In this document: in pieces, positions 1-11,348 of the stretch
Numbering within the stretch: the first letter of the stretch is position 1
Layout of the letters: every line of letters starts with the position of its first letter
Assembly: GCA_949825065.1 (NCBI GenBank)
Contig: OX463859.1
Span: forward strand, 28,227,847-28,291,846
Direction: 5' to 3'
Origin: Odontocerum albicorne
Lineage: Eukaryota > Arthropoda > Insecta > Trichoptera > Odontoceridae
Length of the DNA stretch: 64,000 bases
Made by a program: the position numbers and the translations under genes
Notes under the pieces: model-generated
What the model saw: the letters and a program-made list of their open reading frames with translations, nothing else
Databases searched by the model: none
Told to the model about the DNA's origin: nothing

Positions 1-24
1 TAAAACTTTTTGATCAAGGTAGTA
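1..24. mobile_element. Right terminus of the same deleted mariner family
   Basis: The window opens with TAAAACTTTTTGATCAAGGTAGTA, identical to the right terminus ending at 3965. The element body lies outside the window. A third copy of this end is at 4110-4218. Confidence 0.6.
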
Positions 25-25
25 T

Positions 26-640
26 GTGTGCGCAACATGTACAAACGGCCTCGAAAAATCTTCTTATAATCAATTCATACTTAGATTGCATTTAATTTGT
101 ATCTCAAGTGTTTTAAGCGCGTTTTATGCGTATTTTTTTGCGCTAACTACTTGCATAGTTCTAGTAAAATCGTCTAAATTATTTAGTTATATTTATTATG
201 TATGTTATAAATATTTGTTTATTTCCTGTTTCTATCGCATGTTTTATTTTTCTTTAGTATTAGTTTTTATCGTTAGATTTGTTTTTATTAGTTATTGTTG
301 GGTTATACGTATTTTATCGATTGTTTATATCGGATATTTTTTAAGTTAAATCTTTCATATGTGCGCAAAAACGATAACAGACGAGGTATTGATGCCTAGA
401 TTATAATGCTGGGCTTTGTTTGCCATACTTTATAATTTATCGTACCAAATGAGCGTTTTACAATAAAAAATAATATTATTGTTGCAAAACCTAGTGTTGA
501 TGACCCCTGACGTGCAAAATGCAAATAATTACATAAAAATAACTGAGAACATTTCATTTTTACATGCTTTTGTGAAATATATTCCGAAAAAATCACACTA
601 TGAAAAATGTAATTGAAAAAAAAAACAGGCATATTTAAGG
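26..640 (+). repeat. Unclassified dispersed repeat (family R1)
   Basis: The segment around TCTTATAATCAATTCATAC to TCGTCTAAATTATTTAGTTA and on to TTTGTTTGCCATACTTTATA recurs at 3968-4107 (inverted), at 45376-46390 (split by a MITE) and, for the 3' part only, at 61045-61135. No convincing protein is encoded; short open frames here are AT-rich noise. The class is unknown. Confidence 0.6.
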
Positions 641-649
641 TATCATTTC

Positions 650-840
650 ATCATGTCGTGTAGCTCATTACTGAGCATCGTGACTCCCGTGATAGTCTCT
701 GACGACTCCTTTCCATCCATCCCTGCACCCCGCGACTCGAAGGACAGTTATTAAGGGTAGTTCAGTTGCGTCTCTCACTTGGTCAGTCCAACGCATTTGG
801 ATTCTTCGTCTTGTGCGTATTTATTAAACAAGAATTTAAG
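650..840 (-). mobile_element. Probable LINE reverse-transcriptase C-terminal fragment
   Basis: On the minus strand a frame reads RRIQMRWTDQVRDATELPL and then GCRDGWKGVVRDYHGSHDAQ, resembling the far C-terminal tail of arthropod non-LTR reverse transcriptases (a basic stretch, then R-W-D/ and GW repeats). It is short, with no catalytic motif. Confidence 0.4.
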
Positions 841-1308
841 GTATACTCATAGAAAAAAAAATTAAAGGTAAGGGATGTTTTACTTACCCTTATGATATTG
901 AATTATTGCTCTGCATAAATGGAAGCAAAATATGAAAAAAAATATTATCATAGGGATAAATACAATATAAATCACATAAATCATTATAACCAATGGGGCT
1001 GGGAGAAATTTCACGTAAAAATTTTATTTCTGCGTTTTTTTGTTAAATATTTTTTTTGCTCCATCTATATTATAAACTCGCGCACAATTGGCCTACGCAA
1101 CGCGCCGCATTATACCGAATATCGACTAATGTTTTCAACTGTAAATAATCTCTAAGTGTTCCGATTGTATGAGAGTTAGATATGGCAGTTTCCTTATCGA
1201 TCACTTCATCAAATCATCTTTTTATCGCATATATGGCGTATGATATGGTTGATAATTTTTTTAATATTTTGACATATTATATTGCCAAACATTAAGGAGA
1301 TTTTCTTT
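841..1308. other. No feature recognised
   Basis: AT-rich sequence with one short open frame of no recognisable content. I see no repeat family or RNA gene here. Confidence 0.5.
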
Positions 1309-2594
1309 TAAGGGGGATATTCGACTCTAGAAATTTGAAAAAAATCTTTATTTTTGCATATTCTTCTAGTTTAAACCTTTGAGAATATGTTCTCAAAAGT
1401 AAATTTTAAAATTCTCAATATTTACGAAGAAATTATAGCTATAAATGAGGCAGCAATTACGCCGCACCGGAATGACTCGGACAATAATCTCAAAACTTTA
1501 AACGCGTTTTTCTCGAAACTACTTTTTTCGACCTGGTCGACATGAAAACTCAAGTTCTATCCGACCGATTGCTTTCAAATTTGGTATGAAACTTTGATAA
1601 ATGTTTTTATATTGTTCGGACCTTGGAAAATTCAAAACTATTTTTTTACTATTTTAAAAATGAAAAAAATTTAAAAAAGGTTAAAAAAAAATGTTTTTTT
1701 TTTTCAGACAGCCGCCATTTTACGATTTTTTTTCTCTATGGTACCAACAATAACGACATTATTTCTTATCAAGAAACTCTGTATGATTTTTGTTTCAGAT
1801 TTACGAAAGGGTTCCATCATGTCGACCAGCTCACTCCCTTTTTTTTTGCGACAAGATATAACAGCTGATAACATCTTGAATTTTCCATTTTATTTTTTAT
1901 TTTTTTTTTGTTTATTCTCAAATCATCAATAAACAAACTGTAAAACACTGCATACTATAGTTCAGAAAATCTAGGATGGTTCGTGTGGCGTTTTAAACGT
2001 CATGTCTCAAAGGGATGAGGAAAATCGTTTTTTTTTTACAAATCAAATAGTTTTTTTATAAATCGAAAAATTGTTTTTCTCTAAACTGACGTTTTAATTT
2101 CTAATTTTCATTATACTGACTTTCTAATGTATTGTATGATTTGTATCTATATTTAAATAGGCCAAGATCCACAGTGAATTAATACTAATTACGAACATTT
2201 CATTTTAGGTATAAAAAAATCGAAAATCCAATTATCGAATACCCCATCCCTAGCCAATGCAGACTAACGTAGTGACTTTTGACAAACGTCACCAAATATT
2301 ATTTGATTTTAACAAACTGCCACATTTTTGCTAATTTGTAACAAGATGTATTAATTTGTCATTATTGTTAGTTTTTTGTAATGTACTCGTATTTACCTAA
2401 ATAACTTGCTATTTATTAGAATCGAGACATATATCAAAGTTGATAAAATAATGAAAATTATTGAACGTCGTTACAAGGTTGTATTGGGGCAAATTTGTGA
2501 GCTGTCACACAACTCATCCTAGATTTTCTGAACTATAAAAATATTTTTTGTTGCCGGCCGAAATTCACGCCTCTAGAGTAGAATATCCCCCTTG
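1309..2594. mobile_element. Unclassified TIR element
   Basis: AAGGGGGATATTCGACTCTAGA near 1310 faces TCTAGAGTAGAATATCCCCCTT ending at 2593, giving imperfect ~22-bp inverted ends. The left ~420 bp (GAGGCAGCAATTACGCCGCAC, TTTTTCGACCTGGTCGACAT) recurs at 9425-9760. Another TIR element is nested inside at 1958-2535. No transposase is readable. Confidence 0.6.
1958..2535. mobile_element. TA-flanked MITE nested in the 1309-2594 element
   Basis: TAGTTCAGAAAATCTAGGATG at the left and its exact complement at the right, both bounded by TA (1956-1957 and 2536-2537). The 578-bp interior has no open frame of note. A TA duplication and long perfect ends fit a Tc1/mariner-type non-autonomous element. Confidence 0.72.
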
Positions 2595-2831
2595 ATGCAA
2601 AATATTTATAAATTAACGACATCACTTTACTCGTGTAATCAAAATCATCATGAAAGTCCGTAGAGTGCCCATATTTATTGGCCAGCCTGTACAATCTTAT
2701 TATGCAAGAGTTGTGGGTTCCATCGGGAGCCGAAGTCAAGACATCTGGGTCTGAAGACGTGTATCTTACCAACTGTGACTTGAAAACTACCAAGTGTCAA
2801 TTTTTTTTCAACGATAAACATTTTTTTGTAT

Positions 2832-3024
2832 CATTACGTCATTTCCCTGTCGGGGTAGACAGACATGAAAGAACGTCAGACTTTCCTATCTCGACACACA
2901 TTCTCATACAAGTCCTACGATTTCTATAACTTGCTACATTTTCTTATTTCAAAATATCATTCATTTGATCCAATCACACTTTCTTTGGTATTCGTCTCTC
3001 ACGCCTTCTACTCACATTCATATA
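2832..3024 (-). mobile_element. LINE 3' end (family L1A), cut by a mariner
   Basis: TACGTCATTTCCCTGTCGGGG then AGACAGACATGAAAGAACG are the minus-strand 3' terminus of a 5'-truncated non-LTR family seen about 13 times here. The body is interrupted at 3025 by the deleted mariner. Confidence 0.6.
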
Positions 3025-3026
3025 TA

Positions 3027-3965
3027 CTACCTTGTTCAAAAAGTTTTAGGACTTTATTCATAAAATCGAAAATACAAGTTTATTCATCAAAATCGATACG
3101 GTCCCCTTCAAAGTACTCCCCATCAACTGCAACGCACTTACGCCAGCGCTTGATCCAATCCTCGAAACACCGCTGGTACTCAATTTTCGGTATGTCCATC
3201 AGAGCCGTCTTCGATTTTTTCATGACATCCTCTCGGCTGCTGTAACGCGTTCCGCGAAGCGGTTTTTAAAGTCGGTTGAACAGGAAAAAGTCGCAGGGAG
3301 CCAGATCAGGTGAATTCGAAGGCTGCTGGATAGTAGTCGTGTAGTTTTTGGTCAAAAACTCATGGAAATCATGTCTTTCGCGATTTCAACGCGATCCTTT
3401 TTTTGCATGAAATTGAGGTATTTCGGCACCAGTTTTGCAGAAACACGTCTGAAGCCCAAATCACTAACCAAAATATCTTGAGCGGATCCATAAACGATGT
3501 TCAAGTCCTCTGCCAGCGCTCTGATGGCCAATTTGCGATTTACGGCCAGCACTTCTTTTATTTTATCGATGTTTTCATCGGTTTTCGACTGCCACTGCGT
3601 TCGTAATCCTCGACCGACTCACGACCACTTCTGATGCGTTCGTGCCACCAAAAAACACTTCTCCAACATTTACAAGGTCTGCGGACCGTTAAATCCGATT
3701 TTCACACAAAATTTAATGCAAACTCGTTGATGCACAGTTGATGCCATTTTCAAACTTGTAAAAAATCGAAAACACGAACACAGGTAGATGTACACAGTAC
3801 AGCGTAACTTTTACAAATGTCAAGCTATGACGCTGAAATTTGAAGGGAAGTGTCAATGATAGATCAATGACAGGTCAATGATAGTAACCGAACAAAAAAA
3901 AATTCCAATCGGGTGACTGACAGCGCCACACGGTGGCCGGTCCTAAAACTTTTTGATCAAGGTAG
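3027..3965 (-). mobile_element. Internally deleted mariner with transposase relic
   Basis: TIRs (CTACCTTGTTCAAAAAGTTT at the left, its imperfect complement at the right) are flanked by TA at 3025-3026 and 3966-3967. On the minus strand the relic starts near 3747 (MASTVHQRVCIKF), keeps an HTH region with frame breaks (KLAIRALAEDLNIVYGSAQD), then jumps to the C-terminal part (SPDLAPCDFFLF-like through DWIKRW-KCVAVDGEYFEG). The central catalytic region is missing, explaining the 939-bp size. It interrupts a LINE 3' end on its left. Confidence 0.82.
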
Positions 3966-3967
3966 TA

Positions 3968-4107
3968 CATAATAAATGTAACTAAATAATTTAGACGATT
4001 TTATTAGGACTATGCAAGTAGTTAGCGCAAAAAAATACGCAAAAAACGCGCTTGAAAAACTTGAGATACAAATGAAATGCAATCTAAGTATGAATTGATT
4101 ATAAGAG
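3968..4107 (-). repeat. Family R1 repeat fragment, inverted
   Basis: Reverse complement of roughly 70-210: TAACTAAATAATTTAGACGA through AATGCAATCTAAGTATGAAT. It is sandwiched between two right ends of the deleted mariner. Confidence 0.6.
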
Positions 4108-4109
4108 GG

Positions 4110-4218
4110 AAGTGTCAATGATAGATGTGGTAACCTAACAAAAAAAAAGAATTCCAATCGGGTGACTGACAGCGCCACACGGTGGCCGGTCCTTAAACTT
4201 TTTGATCAAGGTAGTATA
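4110..4218. mobile_element. Truncated mariner right end
   Basis: GAAGTGTCAATGATAGAT through GATCAAGGTAGTA repeats the last ~100 bp of the element ending at 3965, with small differences. It lacks a left end. Between the two ends lies an inverted piece of the dispersed repeat seen at 26-640. Confidence 0.65.
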
Positions 4219-5396
4219 TATGATATATAAGATAATGATTATCGTCGTTAGCATTTTTTCCAAACGTACCCAAAACAAGAAGAAAATACAACAGGCTCGC
4301 TTCAAGTTAGTCCTAATTATGATATAACTTAGAGGATAATCTTAAATATATTGTAGTTTGGGAACTCTCAGCCTAACTTGACAACACAAAGAGAATGTGA
4401 ACTGTATTCATAAACAACTAAACAACTACCCTGGAAAGGGTGTTGGTGGTATTCAGGAACTGGAAATTGACATTATTTACACGTGCTCTGTTTTTGTTGT
4501 TAATCCTTCTACTATATTCTGGTGTTCTCCGTCAAGCCTTTATTTATGTATATATTATACAATAGAATAGTTTGTCAATATATTCATAATACATATTGAT
4601 AAGATGGAGGGCGTACAGCAGAAGGTTTTATGTTTTTTTAACACTTGCCTTACTGTGCTAAAAAATTCTGCCAGCCACGGTGCTGGACGCTAAGCGTCCG
4701 GTGAAAGATGTACGAGTATATTTTAAATTAAAATTATGCAAAATCTGCTATGTTATTTTTTGTCATTAGCTATAAAAATAATTTGATTATGTATTAAAAC
4801 GTCGAATAATCAAATATAAATCCTGGTCACTCGCTATCCATCACAGGGTGGCAAGTGTCAAACTTCATTAATATTAAATATGTTTTGAGGCAATCCGAAG
4901 AAAACGATCAGAATTATGAGCAAATAACTCATGGATTTTGCACCACGATAATGCATTGGCTCACACTTCACTACTAATTTGCGAACTAAAAACTATTTAA
5001 AAAAGTACGTTCCACGTGTGTTTTGCGGATCTGAAAAAACGTAGGCAAAAGTGTATTTTATATCCATGCATACCCACCCGAAACTGAATAGGATGAAGTC
5101 ATGGACCAAAATCATTCGTATAGAGATATCGTAGTTATTTTTTCTGTACCTTCTCCACCATTAGCTAATTTTGTGACCCCATCAGGTTCCGAATCTAAGC
5201 ATTGCTTTTATATTTTGCTACGAACCAATTAATTAAATAGCGTTTTGAGCACCGTTTGGCTTTCAAACTATTTAGAGATTCTCACCATAAATTCTACAGT
5301 TTTATAAGCTGTATTGCATTTAAAAACATGCCGGTTTACTCCGATCGTCTCACATCGGTGTGCCATCGGATCCAGTACAACGGTATGGCCGATGAG
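4219..5396. other. No gene recognised
   Basis: AT-rich. Around 4640-4710 a TTAACAC-TTGCC-TGTGCTAAAAAATTC stretch weakly resembles the end of the TTAA-flanked MITE at 5401. A degenerate transposase-like phrase (HDNALAHTS-type, near 4945-4975) hints at an old mariner relic, but no frame survives. Confidence 0.4.
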
Positions 5397-5400
5397 TTAA

Positions 5401-5975
5401 CCTTTCCCTACCTGTGCTAAAAAAATCCGCGCGTTCCGGTGATGTGTATTAAATGTGTATTAAATAAGAATATTCATAGCCAATCGCTTAAATTTATTAA
5501 ATTTGATGTAAAAAGTGATAATAATTGAAATTTAATTGCTGAAAACATGAAAAAAAAACATCGCCCGACGTTCACAAAACGGGCGAAGAGACCACATCAA
5601 ACGAATGCCCGCGAGCTACTGAAGCGAGCGAACTGATTCTATTTCTGGCGTTCCCATACACCGAAGTAGAGTGAGAGTGAGACGTGAATAGCGCCGCTTC
5701 TCACCCATAGCGATTTTTTAGAATGAATATACCTACGTCACACAACTGGCACACGTTTGATTGTATTGGTGAATTTATTCCCGATTTTCACAAAATATCT
5801 CTGATGTGGCCGATAAGTGCTAATTACTATATTATTAATATTATTTTTTTCATTAAATGCGTAAATGTATTACGGAGAAATGCCTAAAATCGGAACCCAG
5901 TATTTATTATATTTATAGAGACATTAACGTTTTATCAGCAATGTGTACTAGTTACACATCGCAGGGAAGGAAGGG
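5401..5975. mobile_element. piggyBac-type MITE (family P1) with TTAA duplication
   Basis: Flanked by TTAA at 5397-5400 and 5976-5979. The ends CCTTTCCCTACCTGTGC and CGCAGGGAAGGAAGGG are imperfect inverted repeats. TTAA duplication is the hallmark of piggyBac transposition. 575 bp, no transposase. Other copies are at 6954-7416 and 37930-38549. Confidence 0.78.
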
Positions 5976-6319
5976 TTAAATAACTAAAAAAAACTCCATG
6001 ACACAGCTTCGTTTTCAAACTGATTTGTCGTTGGAATGGGGAGGGGGTCGTCAACTACTAAACCCAGCACTGACGACGACGACGAGAAGTTTATCCTTTC
6101 ATTTTACCAAATAATTTATTAAATTATTTTTTTCTAAATTAAGACTTTCGCTCATTTTTTTGTAAGAATGTTTTTATTTGTGTATAAACTATAGTATTTT
6201 CGATCTCAAAAAAAGGAATGTGTGTTGAGTCATATAAGCGTGTCTATTGAAACGTCTTGCACGACACGCGGTGGTCCTGGAACTTTTGGGACCCGGCCTG
6301 TTGTGTGCGGTTGTACTTA

Positions 6320-6550
6320 CAGTACCCGGCGGTAAGTAATACACATCGGGCTTAAGAAAGAGACTGTCTGGCATAATTGGCTAACTTCGGCTATGTAGAG
6401 CGTCGTCTCTGTCATTCATACACGTGTTCCGTCGCGAGACTGTTAGCGCATCGTGTGACAGATACGACGCTCTACAAATCCGAAGTTAGCCGATTATGGC
6501 CGACAGTCTCTTTCTTAAGCCCGATGTGTATTACTTACCGCCGGGTACTG
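6320..6550. mobile_element. Foldback MITE, pogo-like ends, copy 1
   Basis: CAGTACCCGGCGGTAAGTAA at 6320 and its complement ending at 6550, flanked by TA. The inverted arms extend about 90 bp inward (CACATCGGGCTTAAGAAAGA, GCTAACTTCGG-TAGAGCGTCGT), so the element folds into a long hairpin. TIRs starting CAGT with TA duplication fit the pogo/Tc1 superfamily. No protein. Confidence 0.75.
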
Positions 6551-6949
6551 TATGTACTTATTTTAACAGCAAATTGTATAAATCATGTTAGTGATTTGAT
6601 ATTCATATGTATATTATTGTAGCTTCTTGTATTTCTGTATTCACTTGCGAACTGTTTATGTTTTGTGAAAATCGCAAATGTTTGAAATCGACCGTAAATT
6701 AATAAATAAACAGCTGCTTCTATGAACTGTGTTGAACAATGCATAGTCTATTAGAAATTATGAGTAATTTAACCTTTTCAGACAGAAGAAAAATCAATTT
6801 AATGAATATGATTTAAGAATGTCAAATCATATTTCAACAGTCCGGAATTAATTCAGCTTGTTAGACTACACGTTCCTTGTAGGCCCACCCGACAAGATAT
6901 TTTATTCCCTAATGACGTAGATACAACAAATTATTTTTATAAAGCCTGT
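6551..6949. other. No feature recognised
   Basis: AT-rich sequence between two MITEs with no repeat match or open frame of interest. Confidence 0.5.
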
Positions 6950-6953
6950 TTAA

Positions 6954-7416
6954 CCTTTCCCTTCCTGTGCTAAAAAAATCCGCCCGTTCCGGTGATGTGT
7001 TTTCAATACACATGTAAAAATGAGCGATTTAAAATCGGAAAAATAAGTATATTCATAGCCAATCGCTTATATTAATTAAATTTGAAGTCAAAAGTGATAA
7101 TAATTTAAATTTAATTGTTTAAAACATGAAAAAAAAACATCGGATGACGTTTACAAAACGGGCGAAGCGACCACCTCGAACGAAAGCCCGCTGGCTACTA
7201 AGTGAGAGAAGCGAGTGAACTGAGAATCTATTTCTTGCGTTCCCATATACTGAAGTAGTAGTTTTTTTTAGAATGAATATACCTACGTCACACACTGGCA
7301 CACGTTTGATTGTATTGGTGAATTTATTCCCGATTTTCACAAAATATCTCTGATGTGCCCGATAAGTACTAATTATTATTAATATTATTTTTTTCATTCA
7401 ATGCGTAAATGTATTA
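6954..7416. mobile_element. piggyBac-type MITE (family P1), right end lost
   Basis: Begins CCTTTCCCTTCCTGTGC directly after TTAA (6950-6953) and follows the 5401 copy through the CACAAAATATCTCTGATGTG region. The right TIR is missing and the sequence passes into an 87-bp tandem array. Confidence 0.7.
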
Positions 7417-7417
7417 C

Positions 7418-7720
7418 GGATGTCTTGGGTCGTGAACTTTATTTAAAATCAATTAAAATTTCCTTTAAATTAAATTAATACAAGACTTATCAATATTGAA
7501 AACTGATGTCTTGGATCGTGAACTTTATTTAAAATCAATAAAAAATTTCCTTTAAATTAAATTAATACAAGACTTATCAGTATTGTAAACTGATGTCTTG
7601 GGTCGTGAACTTTATTTAAAATCAATAAAAAAAATCCTTTAAATTAATTTAATACAAGACTTATCAGTATTGAAAACTGATGTCTTGGGTCGTGAACTTT
7701 ATTTAAAATCAATACAATTT
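7418..7720. repeat. 87-bp tandem repeat, about 3.5 copies
   Basis: GATGTCTTGGGTCGTGAACT begins near 7419, 7506, 7592 and 7679. Each unit continues with TTTATTTAAAATCAAT and AATACAAGACTTATCA. The last copy is partial. Confidence 0.9.
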
Positions 7721-7739
7721 TGTATAAACTTAAACCTAC

Positions 7740-8041
7740 AGGTCAGAGGTTGATAACACAAAGTAATTAAACTTAATTATTAATTAACGAAATCACCAGA
7801 GATTGCTTTTCACCGGACTCGAAACCCGATTGATTAATTAAAATAATTAATTATCTAATTATTAACGCCGTGCCATTAATTTCCCTTATGAATTTTAATG
7901 TAATTTACCATTTTTCCTGTCTTCACTCATTGTCAGCGTAATTTATAAGGTATTTTAATTATCATAAAATTTCTTTTATATCTTGCTTTAACTCTTGTGT
8001 ATTTTTTATTTATTTAATTTTGAATATTCTTATTTTGTACA
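7740..8041. other. No feature recognised
   Basis: Very AT-rich, with a TTAATTAATTA-rich stretch. Nothing assignable. Confidence 0.5.
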
Positions 8042-8044
8042 TAC

Positions 8045-8160
8045 ATACTATCACGCCATTTCCCTGTAGGGGTAGGCAGAGCGCTCAGAACGCCAGACTT
8101 TGGTATCACGAAACATCCTAAGCCTCCTCTACATCTATACAACTTCTACGTTCATCGTAA
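8045..8160 (-). mobile_element. LINE 3' end (family L1A), short copy
   Basis: TATCACGCCATTTCCCTGTA then GGGGTAGGCAGAG, the family 3' terminus, followed by about 80 bp of matching body. Confidence 0.65.
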
Positions 8161-8237
8161 TTATACGAAAAAAAAAAAAACTAAATTTATAAAAATGTGA
8201 TTATATATTTAGCTATCACAGCAAAATATCATACATA

Positions 8238-8628
8238 TGGTACATACCACCATCACGCTATTTCCCTGCCGGGGTAGGCAGAACGAACATAGCGTCATAC
8301 TTTCCTAGTTTATTCTATATTCATATAACTTCTCCGACTTTCTACCAACTTTCCTTCTTTCAAAATATCATTCGCCTGATCCAGTCATGTTTTGCTTGGC
8401 ATTCCTCCCACTCGCATTTGCACTGTATATTTATTTTGTTAGTATTTCTTCTTTCATTCGTTCCACATGCCCAAACCATCTCAGCGTGATCTTCATATTA
8501 CTCAACACGTCAACCTTAAGTTCACATTCATCCCGTATCACTTCATTCCGTATTCTGTCAAAGTGTAACAAAATACTTATTTTAAAACCCTCTAAAAGTA
8601 GCAATTGAAATCCCAAAAAAATGTCCAC
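8238..8628 (-). mobile_element. LINE 3' end (family L1A)
   Basis: Starts CACGCTATTTCCCTGCCGGGG. On the minus strand it retains part of the reverse-transcriptase tail (IRNEVIRDECELKVDVLSNM, then LRWFGHVERMKEEILTK). 5'-truncated. Confidence 0.75.
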
Positions 8629-8639
8629 TGAAAGAATTC

Positions 8640-9424
8640 CTTATTGAAAGGAGAGCAACTCATAAATTAATTCATTCAATATTTTTTATTCGCTCTGCGT
8701 ACATAAAACAGCTCGTTTGATAAAGTTTAACGAATGGGGCAACGGAAACGATATTCTTTCAAGTAAAAATGAGAAAGCGTTTATTTTAGTTCTTTGTACT
8801 TTGCCAGTTAAAAATGTTTATTCACATAGAGCTTATAAATAATATTCCAACTCCCACATTACACTACTTTAATGGAAAGAGCTCTATTGATATATTACTT
8901 TCATCAACACACTATAGATGGCAGTGTTGATATACGAGCATTACACTATTAATTTGATTTCTTATGACATAAATCAATCTTATACACGTAGTAATCGAGC
9001 AGCTTGCACACATTTATTATTGTTTCGCTACATAAATCACAAAATATTAGCATTTTCGTATCGTTTGCAATAATTTCTCTTGTTCTTGCAATAGTACAAT
9101 ATTTCATAACAACAATTGCGATAAGCTGGATGCTTGCTTGCACTTGCAGATGTGTGTCAGTGACGAATCAATCCGTCACGACTAGTGTTGTCTGCATTTA
9201 GTCATATATCAGTCTGTTTTCAATGCTGCTGCTAAGCGTGATATACGGTAGTCCTAAATATGGTAGTCATAAATATTCGGAAAGGTCCAATGTCATGAGA
9301 GTGGCCCGTAGGTATCGCACTGGTATAATCGATGTACTCTTGATTTAAGCTTATGCAACCAAGTATATAACAAACAATTCAGTCATAAATAGTGTCATAT
9401 TACCCCGCTTCTAAAAGTACACTG
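8640..9424. other. No gene recognised
   Basis: Short overlapping AT-rich frames on both strands around 8949-9201 have no recognisable content. No repeat match seen. Confidence 0.5.
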
Positions 9425-9760
9425 GTTTAAGGGGGTGTTCTACTCAATAAATTGGAAAAAAAATATTTTTTTTGCATATTTTTCAAGTTTAGACCTTTAA
9501 AAATATGTTCAAAAAGGACATTTTAAAATTCTCAATATTCACGAAGTTACTATATAGCTATAGATGAGGCAGCAATTACGCCGCACCGGTATGACTAAGA
9601 CAATAATCTCAAAACTTTAAACGCGTTTTTCTCGAAACCACTTTTTTCGACCTGGTCGACATAAAATCTCAAGTTCCATCCAACCGATTGCCTTCAAATT
9701 TGGTATGAAATTTCGATAAATGTTTTTATATCGTCCCTACCATTCAAAAGAATATTTTTG
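9425..9760. repeat. Single end of the 1309-2594 element family
   Basis: TAAGGGGGTGTTCTACTC, GAGGCAGCAATTACGCCGCAC and TTTTTCGACCTGGTCGACAT run collinear with 1309-1620. No right end was found, so this is a truncated copy. Confidence 0.65.
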
Positions 9761-9989
9761 GCGTGGAATGGCGAAAAAATTATCTCATTCTGATATTACA
9801 GTTCGTCTTGTAGCGTACTCGTGCGCTCTATATCTGTTTGTAAATTACGTGTATACTGCAGTGGTTCTTAACCTAAAGGCTTGATTGTTGGGACTGAAGA
9901 CAATATTGCCACCTGACTACGCACTTTAACATGTCCGTATAATTAATTCAAATATGCTAATGGATACCATAAGAATAAATCGTTTATAA

Positions 9990-10830
9990 TTATTTTTTTG
10001 CAAATTGAAGAATTCTGCTATTTAGGTAGTATTCTCTCAGATGATGGAAGAGTTACGTGGGATATCGAAAGGCGTGTTGCGATAGAAAACAAAATCAGTG
10101 GGGCACTCAAACATACATACTCCAATAGGACTAAATCAAATCAGCTAATATGATAGTCACAACAGATTTTTTTGATACCTACTTAAATTGATTTATGCGA
10201 GTGAAACGTGGATGTGGAAAGAATGAAGTTGATTTATGCCAGTGAAACGTGGATGTGAAAGAATGAAATTGATTTGTGCGAGTGAAACATGGATGTGGAA
10301 AGAATGAAATTGGTTTATGCGAGTGAAACGTGGATGTGGAAAGAATGAAATTGATTTGTGCGAGTGAAACGTGAATGTGGAAAGAATGAAATTGCCGAAT
10401 AAATGTTTTAGAATTGTGTGCACTAAGAATAATACATGGAGGGATATTGAATATTAGAATACAGAATGAGATAATTAGGGATGGGTGTGAACTTAAGGCT
10501 GATTTGTTATGTAAGATTATGAAGAGCACACTGAGATGGTTTAGGCATGTAGAACGAATGAATGGAGAAAAACTAACAAAACAAATATATACGAGTATAG
10601 TGCAAATGTCAGTGGAAGGCGTGAGAAACGGAAATCAAGGGAAGTGTAGTTGGATCAAATTAATGATATTTTAAAAGAAGGAAATTTAGAAAGTCAAAGC
10701 AATCGTACCAGTTGTATGAGAAAGTGTATGAATATAAAATAAGCGAAGATTTTTTGTCGAAATAGGAAATTCTGTCGCTCTGTCATCTCTGCCTACACCG
10801 ACAGAGAAATGGCTTGATGGTAGGTTAAAA
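9990..10830 (+). mobile_element. LINE fragment (family L1A) with internal tandem expansion
   Basis: Reads YLGSILSDDGRVTWDIERRV then KISGALKH, the end of a non-LTR reverse-transcriptase domain. This passes into a tandem block (10185-10395), and then RNGN/MKSTLRWFRHVERMNGEKL TKQIY-type tail sequence, ending at the family 3' terminus with ATGGCTTGATGG near 10810. Several frameshifts; a dead copy. Confidence 0.75.
10185..10395. repeat. 41-42-bp tandem repeat inside a LINE coding region
   Basis: Five near-identical units of TGCGAGTGAAACGTGGATGT followed by GGAAAGAATGAAATTGATTT. The unit corresponds to the reverse-transcriptase phrase ASETWMWK. Length changes between units shift the frame. Confidence 0.88.
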
Positions 10831-10921
10831 AATGTTTTTGGTCGAAGTCGAGCGAAAATAACTTATTCAATAGACCTAAGAAGATCAGAGATATTGAGTA
10901 GAAAATAGCACCTTACAATAA

Positions 10922-11052
10922 TTGAATTAAAATAGGCACTAAGTACCAAAAAAAAAACAAAAAAACTAAGTATGCAGTTTCGTTCTATATGTCATATATA
11001 ATGAAACTGCAAACTTAGTTTTTTTTGGTACTTAGTGCCTATTTTAATTCAA
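10922..11052. mobile_element. Palindromic foldback MITE
   Basis: TTGAATTAAAATAGGCACTA at the left pairs with its complement ending at 11052. The arms continue through AAAAAACTAAG-ATGCAGTTTC to a ~20-bp loop. A near-complete 130-bp hairpin with no coding content. Confidence 0.75.
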
Positions 11053-11348
11053 CCATTCAATTTATTAATGTGTTTGTAGAACTGCATTAGTTGGTAAGGC
11101 AGTCGTATTGAATGTCAATTAAGGTGAATGGTCAAATAATTTATCAACGTCTCGCTATTCGCGAATTTTCGTATCGCGGTTCTCATCAGAAACACAGGTT
11201 TTATAACCACTATTTTGTAAAATTGCTTCACAGCTTTTCGGCAATTGTTTCTACAACCCTGAACAAAATATTATATTTTTTATACAAAAATTAAAACACA
11301 GACTAAAGAAATTCAAAATTCAAGTAATAAACAATCATAATTCTATGT

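Noticed and set aside
4940..5000. An intact transposase motif (HDNALAHTS)
   Set aside because: Only this phrase is recognisable; surrounding frames are broken and no ends were found.
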